A DNA stretch of 64,000 nucleotides from NCBI RefSeq assembly GCF_010211755.1, contig NZ_PDWR01000002.1, forward strand, positions 62,001 through 126,000. The letters run 5' to 3'. Position 1 is the first letter of the stretch. Every line of letters starts with the position of its first letter. The stretch comes from Pseudoxanthomonas sangjuensis (GTDB lineage Bacteria; Pseudomonadota; Gammaproteobacteria; Xanthomonadales; Xanthomonadaceae). A program made the position numbers and the translations under genes. Below, piece after piece: positions 56,693-64,000 of the stretch. Under the pieces are notes generated by a model. It saw only the letters and a list, made by a program, of their open reading frames with translations, did not search any database and was not told where the DNA came from.

Positions 56693-58075
56693 TTGATCAA
56701 GCCGCGCACGCCGCCCGGGGTCATGGAACTGCTGCCCCGCGAGCAGATCGCCTTCCAGCGCATGCTGGACACGGTCCGCCGCAACTACGAACGCTTCGGC
56801 TTCCTGCCGGTCGAGACCCCGGTGTTCGAGCTGTCCGAGGTTCTGCTGACCAAGTCCGGCGGCGAGACCGAGCGCCAGGTCTACTTCGCCCAGTCGACCG
56901 GCGCGCTCGGGAAGGAGAGCGACGGCCTGCCCGAACTGGCGCTGCGCTTCGACCTGACCGTGCCGCTGGCCCGCTACGTGGCCGAACACGAGCACGAACT
57001 GGCGTTTCCGTTCCGCCGCTACCAGATCCAGCGCGTGTACCGCGGCGAACGCGCCCAGCGCGGCCGCTTCCGCGAGTTCTACCAGTGCGACATCGACGTG
57101 ATCGGCAAGGATGCGCTGAGCATCCGCTTCGATGCCGAGATCATCGCGGTCATCCACGCGGTGTTCTCCGAGCTGGGCATCGGCGATTTCACCGTCCAGT
57201 TCAACAACCGCAAGCTGATGCGCGGCTTCTTCGAGGCGCAGGGCGTGGCCGATCCGGAACGGCAGGCACTGGTGCTGCGCGAGGTCGACAAGCTGGACAA
57301 GCGCGGCGCCGACTACGTGCGCGAGACGCTGGCCGGCGAGGGGTTCGGCCTGCCGGCCGAGGCGGTGCAGCGCATCCTCGACTTCGTCGCCATCCGCTCG
57401 AACGGCCACGACGACGCGCTGGCCAGGCTCGATGCGCTGGGGCAGGGCAGCGAAATCTTCAACGAGGGCGTGGCCGAGCTGCGCGAGGTGCTCACCCTGG
57501 TCAAGGCGCTGGGCGTGCCGGAGAGCGCGTACTGCCTGAACCTGTCGATCGCGCGCGGCCTCGACTACTACACCGGCACGGTCTACGAGACCCAGCTGGA
57601 CGACTACCCGCAGATCGGCTCGATCTGTTCCGGCGGCCGCTACGAGAACCTCGCCAGCCACTACACCAAGTCGAAGCTGCCGGGCGTCGGCATCTCGATC
57701 GGCATGACCCGGCTGTTCTGGCAACTGCGCGAGGCCGGCCTGGTCGCCGGCGTCGACGAAAGCAGCGTGCAGGCGATGGTCGCGTTGATGGACGAGTCGC
57801 GGATGGCCGATTCGCTGGACATCGCCCGGCGCCTGCGCGCCGGCGGCATCAACACCGAGGTGCAGATGGAGCCGAAGAAGGTCGCGCGGCAGTTCCAGTA
57901 CGCATCGCGCGCCGGCATCCGCTTCGTCGTGCTGTGCGGCGAGGATGAGGCCGCGCGCGGCGTGGTCGCGGTCAAGGACCTGTTGCGCGAACAGCAGTTC
58001 GAGGTGAAGCGCGACGAGCTGGCCTCGGCGCTGAAAGTCGAGCTCGAACAGGCGCGCGCGCTGGCGGGGCGTTGA
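56693..58075 (+). CDS. hisS: Histidyl-tRNA synthetase
   Basis: Class II aminoacyl-tRNA synthetase of 460 residues. Motif 1 begins in the [12 protein letters not shown] region, motif 2 is [20 protein letters not shown] and motif 3 [13 protein letters not shown]; the histidine signature [11 protein letters not shown] is clear. The anticodon-binding domain closes the protein. TTG at 56693 is the start, supported by ggag at 56681-56684 and by the [15 protein letters not shown]-terminus. The sequence resembles the longer type rather than Escherichia coli HisS. A -10-like taaaat is at 56647. Confidence 0.93.
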   Translation: MIKPRTPPGVMELLPREQIAFQRMLDTVRRNYERFGFLPVETPVFELSEVLLTKSGGETERQVYFAQSTGALGKESDGLPELALRFDLTVPLARYVAEHEHELAFPFRRYQIQRVYRGERAQRGRFREFYQCDIDVIGKDALSIRFDAEIIAVIHAVFSELGIGDFTVQFNNRKLMRGFFEAQGVADPERQALVLREVDKLDKRGADYVRETLAGEGFGLPAEAVQRILDFVAIRSNGHDDALARLDALGQGSEIFNEGVAELREVLTLVKALGVPESAYCLNLSIARGLDYYTGTVYETQLDDYPQIGSICSGGRYENLASHYTKSKLPGVGISIGMTRLFWQLREAGLVAGVDESSVQAMVALMDESRMADSLDIARRLRAGGINTEVQMEPKKVARQFQYASRAGIRFVVLCGEDEAARGVVAVKDLLREQQFEVKRDELASALKVELEQARALAGR

Positions 58076-58141
58076 CGGCCCCGAGACCATGATGGAATCC
58101 CGCCCGCCCCCGGGCGCAGGCTCGCAGGGTTGAAGTCGAAG

Positions 58142-58165
58142 GGGGCTCCGACTTTACGGAGCCCC
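58142..58165 (+). other. Hairpin between hisS and the ammonia-lyase gene
   Basis: Nine-base perfect stem ggggctccg / cggagcccc with a six-base loop, 66 bases after hisS. No T run; may be a processing or weak termination site. Confidence 0.4.
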
Positions 58166-58212
58166 GCTCCGTCACCCACGGCACGAACGGCTCAAATTCA
58201 AGGCGCATTCAA

Positions 58213-60111
58213 ATGAAACCCATCCGACTCGATGGCCAATCGCTGACCCGCGACCAGTTGGTCGAGATCGCCCACGGCGCGCAGGTCGGGCTCGATGCCG
58301 AAGCGCTGCGGCGCGTCGCCCGCGCCGCCGACTTCCTCGCCGAGCAGGTGCGCCGCGAGGAACCGATCTACGGCGTCTCCACCGGCTTCGGCAGCAACGC
58401 CGACAAGCTGCTCGGCGCGCACCCGCTGCGCGACGAACTGCCGGGCGCGCCGCGGTCCGGGCGCTCGCTGCACGAGGAATTGCAGCACAACCTGATCGTC
58501 ACCCACGCGGTCTGCGTCGGCGAACCGATGGCGCCGGAAATCGTCCGCGCGATGCTCGGCATCCGCATCAATACGCTGTTGCGCGGGCATTCCGGCATCC
58601 GCGTGCGGACGCTGGAAGCGCTGGCGGCGATGCTCAACGCCGGCGTGGTGCCGGTGGTGCCGGAACTCGGCTCGGTCGGCGCCTCGGGCGACCTCGCGCC
58701 GCTGTCGCACCTCGCCATCGTGCTGCTCGGCGGCGGGGAAGCCTTCTACCGGGGCGAACGCCTGCGCGGCGGCGAAGCGCTGAAGCTCGCCGGCCTCGAA
58801 CCGGTCAGGCTGTCGTACAAGGAAGGCCTGGCGCTGAACAACGGCACCGCGCAGATGCTGGCGATGGGCGTGCTCGCCACGCACAGGTTGGAACGCCTGC
58901 TGGACACCGCCGACCTCGCCGCGGCGATGACCATCGACGCCTTCGCCGGCCGCCTCGGCGCGTTCGCCGAGGAAGTGCATGCGTTGCGTCCGCACCCGGG
59001 GCAGGTGCATGTGGCGGCGCAGTTGCGCAAGCTGCTGGCCGGTTCGACGCTGGCCGACATTCCGTACCACCTGGTGCCGAAGTTCCGGCCGTGGCTGCCG
59101 CACAGCTGGGATACTGGCGAGGCGCGCGAGCTGCGCTTCGACATCGGCTGGGACTGGGTGCCCAGCGACCAGCGCCACGGCCGCGAGAAGTTCTACCTGC
59201 GCTTCAAGCCGTTCCGCGGCGGCAAGAAGCACCAGCCGCAGGACAGCTACTCGCTGCGTTGCATCCCGCAAGTGCACGGCGCGGTGCGCGACGCGGTGGA
59301 ACAGGCCAAGCGCGTGCTCGACATCGAACTCAACGCGGTCACCGACAACCCGCTGGTGTTCCCGGACAAGGCCGATGCCGCGCACGTCGAGGAGCAGGTG
59401 ATCTCCGCCGGCCATTTCCACGGCATGCCGCTGGCGCTGGCGATGAGCTACGTGAAGGCGGCGATCCCGGTGCTGGCTTCGATCAGCGAGCGGCGCCTGA
59501 ACAAGCTGGTCGACCCGGCGACCAACGACGGCCTGCCGGCGTTCCTGATCGGCAACGAGGACGGCACCGAGTCGGGCCACATGATCGTGCAGTACACCGC
59601 CGCGGCGATCGTCAACGACCTCGCCAGCCGCGCGCATCCGGCTTCGGCGTTCTCGGTGCCGACCAGCGCGAACGCCGAGGACCACGTCTCGATGGGCGCC
59701 AACGAAGCGCGCCACGTGCTGGCGATGGCGCGCGACCTGGGCAGGGTGCTGGCGCTGGAGCTGTACACCGCCGCGCAGGCGCTGGACCTGCGCCGCGACA
59801 TGATCAACGCCGCGCGCGACCTTGCCCGTCGCGCGGATGCCGAGGCGCTCGCGGTGAAGGTGCAGGGCGGCCCGCTGCCGGATTCGGCCGGGCGCGAGGC
59901 CTTCGTCGCCGAGGTCGAGGCGTTGCGCGCCGAGCTGGCGGCGACCGACGAATTCCATCCCGGCGCAGCGGTGGCCGCCGCGCACGCGGCGATCCGCGCG
60001 AAGATCCCGTTCCTCGACCGCGACCGCGCGCTGGACGGCGAGGTTGCTGCCGCGGTCGGTCTGGTCGAAAGCGGCGAGGTGTTGATGGCGTCGCGTTCGG
60101 CCTTGTCGTAA
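58213..60111 (+). CDS. Aromatic amino acid / histidine ammonia-lyase, enlarged
   Basis: Ammonia-lyase of 632 residues, against about 510 for typical HutH. The autocatalytic MIO cofactor arises from Ala157-Ser158-Gly159 in GSVGASGDLAPLSH. YGVSTGFGS, TDNPLVF and the ANAEDHVSMG segment are all present. The selectivity position reads NLIVTHAV, like the SH of histidine lyases and unlike tyrosine (HL) or phenylalanine (FL) enzymes. An extra block of about 55 residues, rich in Trp, Lys and Arg, lies at 287-342 before QDSYSLRC. No hut genes accompany it. Substrate histidine is likely but open. Confidence 0.83.
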   Translation: MKPIRLDGQSLTRDQLVEIAHGAQVGLDAEALRRVARAADFLAEQVRREEPIYGVSTGFGSNADKLLGAHPLRDELPGAPRSGRSLHEELQHNLIVTHAVCVGEPMAPEIVRAMLGIRINTLLRGHSGIRVRTLEALAAMLNAGVVPVVPELGSVGASGDLAPLSHLAIVLLGGGEAFYRGERLRGGEALKLAGLEPVRLSYKEGLALNNGTAQMLAMGVLATHRLERLLDTADLAAAMTIDAFAGRLGAFAEEVHALRPHPGQVHVAAQLRKLLAGSTLADIPYHLVPKFRPWLPHSWDTGEARELRFDIGWDWVPSDQRHGREKFYLRFKPFRGGKKHQPQDSYSLRCIPQVHGAVRDAVEQAKRVLDIELNAVTDNPLVFPDKADAAHVEEQVISAGHFHGMPLALAMSYVKAAIPVLASISERRLNKLVDPATNDGLPAFLIGNEDGTESGHMIVQYTAAAIVNDLASRAHPASAFSVPTSANAEDHVSMGANEARHVLAMARDLGRVLALELYTAAQALDLRRDMINAARDLARRADAEALAVKVQGGPLPDSAGREAFVAEVEALRAELAATDEFHPGAAVAAAHAAIRAKIPFLDRDRALDGEVAAAVGLVESGEVLMASRSALS

Positions 60112-60243
60112 GCGCGGTCGCTGCCGGCTCAGGGCGACAGCAGGCCGGCGCGTTCCGGCGCAGCGTCCACGTGCGAAGTCGATGCCATCGCCGATACGGA
60201 CGCCGGTGCCATGAGCGGGATCGGCGCCGGTTTCGCCGGGGTT

Positions 60244-62055
60244 TCAAAGCACCCTCACGCAATCCCGTCCTTGCGACTTCGCCTCGTACAGCGCCTGGTC
60301 GGCGATCTGCAGCGCCGGGTCGATGCCGTTGCGCGCGGCGACATCGACCGCGTGCACGCCGATGCTGGCGGAAATCTCGATGATGCTGCCGCCGCAGAGG
60401 CAGGGGCGTTCGCGCACCGCGCGGCGCAGTTCCTCGGCCACCGCGTAGGCTTCGCCCAGGTCCATGCCGGGCAGGGCGGCGATGAATTCCTCGCCGCCGA
60501 AACGCGCCAGCAACGCCCCGTGCGGCTGCAGCACCGAGCCCATCGTCTGCGCCGCCCAGCGCAGGCAGTCGTCGCCGGCGAGATGGCCGTAGTGGTCGTT
60601 GATCGACTTGAAGTGGTCCAGGTCGATCATCAGCAGCGCGATCGGCGTGCGTTCCTCGCCCGCCTTCGCCAGCAGCGATTCGAAGGCCTCGCGGAAGTGC
60701 GCGCGGTTGTACAGGCCGGTCAACCCGTCGTGGCGGCTGTACTCGCTGAGCCTGGCGTGCGCCGTCTCCAGGTCGTCCAGCGCGGCGCGCAGCTCGGCGG
60801 TGCGGATCTCCACCTGCTGCTGCAGGTGCTGCTTGGCCTGGCGGACGATGCGCTCGTTCTCGTTGCGCAGGGAGGCGTAGCGGTAGCTCAGCGCGATGGA
60901 AAGCAGCAGCATCTCCAGCGCCGACCCGATCTGCACGCTGTACTCGGTCAGGAAGTTCTTCGGCAGCACGCCGAAGGCGACCATCGCAACCATGGCGATG
61001 CCGAGCAACAGCACCGACCATGCCAGCAGGAACAGCCACGCCGGCTTGTAGCCGCGGCGCAGCACCACGATCGTCTCGACGGCGATCCAGGCGACGCTGA
61101 TGAACACCGCCAGCACCGACAACTCGGTGGCGGGGCGGATCGGGATGGCGGTCGAAGCCAGGCCGAGCGCCGCGAACAGCGCAATCACGCTGATGCTGAC
61201 GAAGTCGCCGTTGCGCCAGCGTTCGCGGACGCCGAGGAAGTGCCGTGCGAACTGCTGCATGGCGACCTGCGCCAGGCAGATCGAGATCGGTATCGAACGG
61301 TCCGCCAGCCACGACGAGCGCGACCAGAGGTATTCGAAGCCCAGCCCGTACAGGCTGAGCAGTACCAGGCCGAACGCGCTGATGTGGAACAGATACCAGA
61401 AGTAGCTGGCGTCGCGCAGCGACAGCCACAGCACCAGGTTGTAGGCGAACAGCGCCAGCAGGATGCCGTAGTAGACGCCCATCGCGAGCTGCGCATCGCG
61501 CGACTGCTCGGTGAACGCGCGCGGGGTGTACAGCGTCAGCGGCACCTGCATCGAGCTCTGGCTCCGCACGCGCACGAACAGGTCCACCGGCTGGCCAAGC
61601 GGCAGGTCCAGGCGGAAGTTCGGGTGGCGGTAGCGGACGCTGCGGTTGTCGAAGGGGTGGTGGTCGCCGCCGGCCTGGTGTTCCACGTACCCGTCGGGGT
61701 AGCGCAAGTAGACGTCGAGCTCGTCGCTGAGCGCGTATTGCTGCACCAGCAGCCAGCGCGGTTCGTCGCGGACTTCGTTGCGCAGCCGCGCATGGAACCA
61801 GAACGCGCCGCGCTGGAACCCGAGCGAGGTCTTGCCGTTCGGCAGCGGCTGGTAACGGCCCGCGCCCAGGCCCCGAATCGCGGCATCGAGCCCCTCGTCG
61901 CCCGAAGCGTCGTGGTAATAGCCGGTGTACGCGGTCAGCGACTGTTCGGACAGGCCGGGCGTCAGCCGCAATTCGGGCAGGGCTTGTCCCAGTGCCGTCG
62001 CCGTGGCGGACAGCAGCAGGAACAGCGTGCACAGGCGGTGGAACGGGTTCCCCAT
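60244..62055 (-). CDS. 7TM-DISM diguanylate cyclase
   Basis: Membrane signalling protein of 603 residues that makes c-di-GMP. A signal peptide is followed by a periplasmic 7TMR-DISMED2 sensory domain (about 30-180), seven membrane helices (about 190-390), a coiled coil (KQHLQQQVEIRTAELRAALDD, in part) and a GGDEF domain. The active motif is FGGEEF, so it should be catalytic. The inhibitory RxxD site five residues upstream is replaced (PHGA). The ligand of the sensor domain, often a carbohydrate in this class, is unknown. It is divergent from the his regulator. Confidence 0.9.
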   Translation of the reverse strand: MGNPFHRLCTLFLLLSATATALGQALPELRLTPGLSEQSLTAYTGYYHDASGDEGLDAAIRGLGAGRYQPLPNGKTSLGFQRGAFWFHARLRNEVRDEPRWLLVQQYALSDELDVYLRYPDGYVEHQAGGDHHPFDNRSVRYRHPNFRLDLPLGQPVDLFVRVRSQSSMQVPLTLYTPRAFTEQSRDAQLAMGVYYGILLALFAYNLVLWLSLRDASYFWYLFHISAFGLVLLSLYGLGFEYLWSRSSWLADRSIPISICLAQVAMQQFARHFLGVRERWRNGDFVSISVIALFAALGLASTAIPIRPATELSVLAVFISVAWIAVETIVVLRRGYKPAWLFLLAWSVLLLGIAMVAMVAFGVLPKNFLTEYSVQIGSALEMLLLSIALSYRYASLRNENERIVRQAKQHLQQQVEIRTAELRAALDDLETAHARLSEYSRHDGLTGLYNRAHFREAFESLLAKAGEERTPIALLMIDLDHFKSINDHYGHLAGDDCLRWAAQTMGSVLQPHGALLARFGGEEFIAALPGMDLGEAYAVAEELRRAVRERPCLCGGSIIEISASIGVHAVDVAARNGIDPALQIADQALYEAKSQGRDCVRVL

Positions 62056-62394
62056 GTTTCCCCTGGATCGTCGAAGCGCCCCCGCAGGCTGCCGAGCGGA
62101 GCCCGTGGTACCGGGACCGATTAGAGCATGCCGCGGCAGCCACGCTCGGTGGCGGCCTCGCCATGGTCAGCGCGAATTCTTGACGTGCGTCACATTTTAT
62201 CGGGTGGCGCGGAGTCCCTCCACCGGAAAACCGGGGGCTGGGCAAGGCCGCCGGCCGGGGCATACCGGCCGTACCGGCGGTCCGGTCCAGGCGATGCCCC
62301 GGGCCCGGGTGTCCCCCCGGTCGCGGCATGCGATCCGGGCTTGTCCAAGGCGCGACAATCGTATAATGTATTAGCGCGTTAATACACGAAGCCA
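62056..62394. promoter_or_regulatory. Divergent control region, cyclase gene / his operon (339 bp, no gene)
   Basis: Non-coding stretch. It contains a Clp-like half-conserved site at 62179-62194 (cttga-N6-tcaca), nearer the cyclase gene, and the his promoter and operator at 62340-62386. The middle (62210-62330) is GC-rich with nothing recognisable. Confidence 0.55.
62340..62386 (+). promoter_or_regulatory. his operon promoter with overlapping palindromic operator
   Basis: A perfect -10 TATAAT lies at 62362-62367 with cttgtc-like -35 bases about 16 upstream. Directly following and sharing its last T is a 20-base near-perfect palindrome at 62367-62386 (tgtatta, six bases, taataca). Its place over the start site suits repression, most simply by the TrpR-family protein encoded next (autoregulation). 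The start codon is only nine bases after the palindrome. Confidence 0.75.
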
Positions 62395-62721
62395 ATGAAA
62401 CAACGTCCCGAACCCCTGCCGCAACGCGACGTCGACGCCTCCCTGAAGGCGCTGGCGCGCGCCTTCGCCTGCCTGGACAAGCCCGAGGAGGTCCGTGCCT
62501 TCCTCGAGGATCTGTGCACGCCGGCCGAACTGGAGGCGATGGCCGACCGCTGGCGCGTGGTGCCGCTGCTGCTCAAGGGCGTGCCGTACCGCGAGATCCA
62601 CGACCTGACCCAGGTCAGCGTGACCACGGTCGGCCGGGTCGCGCGCACCCTCGAGCGCGGCGCCGGCGGCTATGCCGCCGCGATCCGCCGCCAGCAGGCG
62701 CGTTCGTCCGCTTCGCACTGA
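62395..62721 (+). CDS. TrpR-family (YerC/YecD) regulator of the his operon
   Basis: DNA-binding protein of 108 residues of the Trp-repressor superfamily, YerC/YecD group. The helix-turn-helix is in [25 protein letters not shown], of which the recognition helix is VSVTTVGRV. The N-terminal half supplies the dimerisation helices. Being first gene of a unit with hisG and hisD it probably represses histidine synthesis, as proposed for homologues called HisR. Its own promoter carries the palindrome at 62367-62386. The ATG at 62395 lacks a Shine-Dalgarno. Confidence 0.86.
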   Translation: MKQRPEPLPQRDVDASLKALARAFACLDKPEEVRAFLEDLCTPAELEAMADRWRVVPLLLKGVPYREIHDLTQVSVTTVGRVARTLERGAGGYAAAIRRQQARSSASH

Positions 62722-62742
62722 AACGAATCGTCCGAGAACGAC

Positions 62743-63657
62743 ATGAGTCCCCCTTCCAACAACGCGGCGCGCGAGCGCCTGCGCATCGCCATCCAGAAGA
62801 GCGGCCGCCTGGCCGAGCCGGCGCGCGCCCTGCTCGCCGCCTGCGGCCTGAGCTGGCGCGAAAGCCGCGACCGGCTGTTCTGCTATGGCGAATCGCTGCC
62901 GATCGACCTGTTGCTGGTGCGCGACGACGACATCCCCGGCCTGATCGCCGACGGCGTCTGCGACCTGGGCGTGGTCGGCCGCAACGAGCTGGACGAACAG
63001 GCCGGCGAACGCGCGCGCAACGGCCTGCCGCCGGCCTACCGCGAACTGCGCCCGCTCGGCTTCGGCGCCTGCCGCTTGATGCTGGCGATCCCGGAAGAGT
63101 GGGAGTGGCGGGGCCCGGAGCAATTGCAGGGCCTGCGCATCGCCACCAGTTATCCGGCGATCCTGTCGTCGTGGCTGGACGTGCGCGGCATCGAAGCTGG
63201 CGTGGTCGAGTTGTCCGGCTCGGTCGAAATCGCGCCCAAGCTGGGCACCGCCGACCTGATCTGCGACCTGGTGTCCAGCGGCGCGACGCTGGCGGCCAAC
63301 CACCTGAAGCCGGTCGAGACCCTGCTCGAAAGCGAGGCCGTGCTCGCGGGCCCGGTGCGCGACTACGACGATGCGCGCGCCGAACTGATGGCGATGCTGC
63401 TGCGGCGCATGGACGGCGTGCTGAAGGTCAAGGACAACCAGTTGCTGATGTTCCGCGCGCCGGCGGAGAGCGTCGATGCGCTGGCGAAACTGCTGCGCGA
63501 CGCCGAGCCGCTGACCCGGCTGCCGATCAACGACGACGGCTCGCTCAACCTGCAGACCATGCACCACGGCGCGGTGAGCTGGCAGCTGCTGGAGGAACTG
63601 GAGCGCGCCGGCGCGCGCAACCTGATGGTGCTGTCGGTCGAGAGGTCGCTGGCATGA
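62743..63657 (+). CDS. hisG: ATP phosphoribosyltransferase
   Basis: First enzyme of histidine synthesis, 304 residues, the long form with a C-terminal regulatory domain (about 230-300) that binds histidine. The N-terminus [12 protein letters not shown], the [15 protein letters not shown] segment and the phosphoribosyl site in [28 protein letters not shown] (in part) are clear. It follows the regulator after 21 bases and its stop overlaps hisD (ATGA). No HisZ partner is needed by the long form. Confidence 0.96.
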   Translation: MSPPSNNAARERLRIAIQKSGRLAEPARALLAACGLSWRESRDRLFCYGESLPIDLLLVRDDDIPGLIADGVCDLGVVGRNELDEQAGERARNGLPPAYRELRPLGFGACRLMLAIPEEWEWRGPEQLQGLRIATSYPAILSSWLDVRGIEAGVVELSGSVEIAPKLGTADLICDLVSSGATLAANHLKPVETLLESEAVLAGPVRDYDDARAELMAMLLRRMDGVLKVKDNQLLMFRAPAESVDALAKLLRDAEPLTRLPINDDGSLNLQTMHHGAVSWQLLEELERAGARNLMVLSVERSLA

Positions 63658-64000
63658 GCGCATCGGCCATGCGCATCCTCGACTGGGACGCGCTGGACGC
63701 GGCCGCGAAGCAACGCGCGCTGACCCGTCCCGTGCAGGCCGTCGCCGACGAAACCCGCGACGGCGTCGCCGCGTTGCTCGCCGACGTGCGCGGACGCGGC
63801 GATGCCGCCTTGCGCGAAATCACCGCGCGCTTCGACGGCGCCGAGCTGGCCTCCTTCGAAGTCGCGGCGGAGGAATTCGCCGCCGCGCGCGCCGCAGTGT
63901 CGCCGGAGCTGCTCGCCGCGATGGGACAGGCGGCGCGGCGCATCGAAGCCTTCCACCGCGCCGGCATGGCGAAGCCGTATTCGGTCGAGACCGCGCCGGG
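63654..64000 (+). CDS. hisD: Histidinol dehydrogenase, 3'-truncated
   Basis: N-terminal 115 residues of histidinol dehydrogenase, cut by the window end. The enzyme catalyses the last two oxidations of histidine synthesis. The visible part ([40 protein letters not shown] in part, and the IEAFHRAGM helix) matches the family N-terminal domain. The ATG lies in the hisG stop codon, so it is translated with hisG. The NAD and zinc sites are beyond the window. Confidence 0.93.
   Translation, partial: MSASAMRILDWDALDAAAKQRALTRPVQAVADETRDGVAALLADVRGRGDAALREITARFDGAELASFEVAAEEFAAARAAVSPELLAAMGQAARRIEAFHRAGMAKPYSVETAP

Noticed and set aside
62190-62205. Sigma-28 promoter for the diguanylate cyclase (cccgataa on the minus strand)
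   Set aside because: The -10-like half is good but no TAAA-like -35 lies 15 bases upstream.

Overview
The window comes from a high-GC gammaproteobacterium of the family Xanthomonadaceae (Lysobacter, Luteimonas, Thermomonas or Xanthomonas type). The best evidence is the arginine cluster. It encodes an N-acetylornithine carbamoyltransferase, an acetylcitrulline deacetylase and a fused acetylglutamate synthase/kinase, a route characteristic of this family. A TonB-dependent carbohydrate-uptake locus, a FimX-type c-di-GMP receptor, Clp/CRP-like sites and REP-like palindromes agree. Most genes are housekeeping genes, packed tightly with many ATGA or GTGA start/stop overlaps. I see no insertion sequence, integrase, prophage, CRISPR array or rRNA.

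Layout. 1-1808: end of thrC, an OsmC protein and a DUF1905 protein. 1876-14974: alpha-glucan utilisation locus with a LacI regulator, secreted alpha-amylase, MFS sugar transporter, alpha-glucosidase, pullulanase-type enzyme, lipoprotein esterase and TonB-dependent receptor. A 15-bp palindromic element is shared by the two main promoter regions. 15160-17692: an unusual PASTA-repeat membrane protein and a cytosolic partner of unknown function. 17774-26464: tRNA-Ala, rnd, a sulfatase-modifying-factor-domain lipoprotein, M48 peptidase, esterase, phaR, phbB, gluQ and htpX. 26508-30414: fimX, epmB and efp. 30418-35656: TMEM175-like channel, amidohydrolase, ubiG, a MupP/Gph phosphatase, a degenerate squalene/phytoene-synthase-fold protein and folE2. 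35741-42737: M23 peptidase, pyrC, yidD, a DksA variant with a histone-H1-like tail, an exporter, sufE and cysS. 42862-53831: a small envelope protein, then argF', argG, argE', argAB, a GNAT gene, argC, argH, proB and proA. 54023-56416: a probable sigma-54 promoter with Clp-like sites ahead of a glycosyltransferase and outer-membrane barrel pair. 56491-64000: tRNA-Pro, hisS, an enlarged histidine ammonia-lyase homologue, a diguanylate cyclase, and the start of the his operon with its TrpR-family regulator.

How the parts work together. In the glucan locus, polymer would be trimmed outside the cytoplasm, taken up through the TonB receptor and MFS carrier, and finished by the intracellular alpha-glucosidase under LacI-type control. 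The arg and pro genes take glutamate to arginine and proline. The most interesting observations are regulatory: a possible translation-coupled attenuator before argF', the sigma-54/Clp control region before the glycosyltransferase, the shared LacI-type operator, and a palindrome overlapping the his promoter. Among proteins, the PASTA protein with its partner and the cysteine-free, tailed DksA stand out. All functions are inferred from sequence alone.
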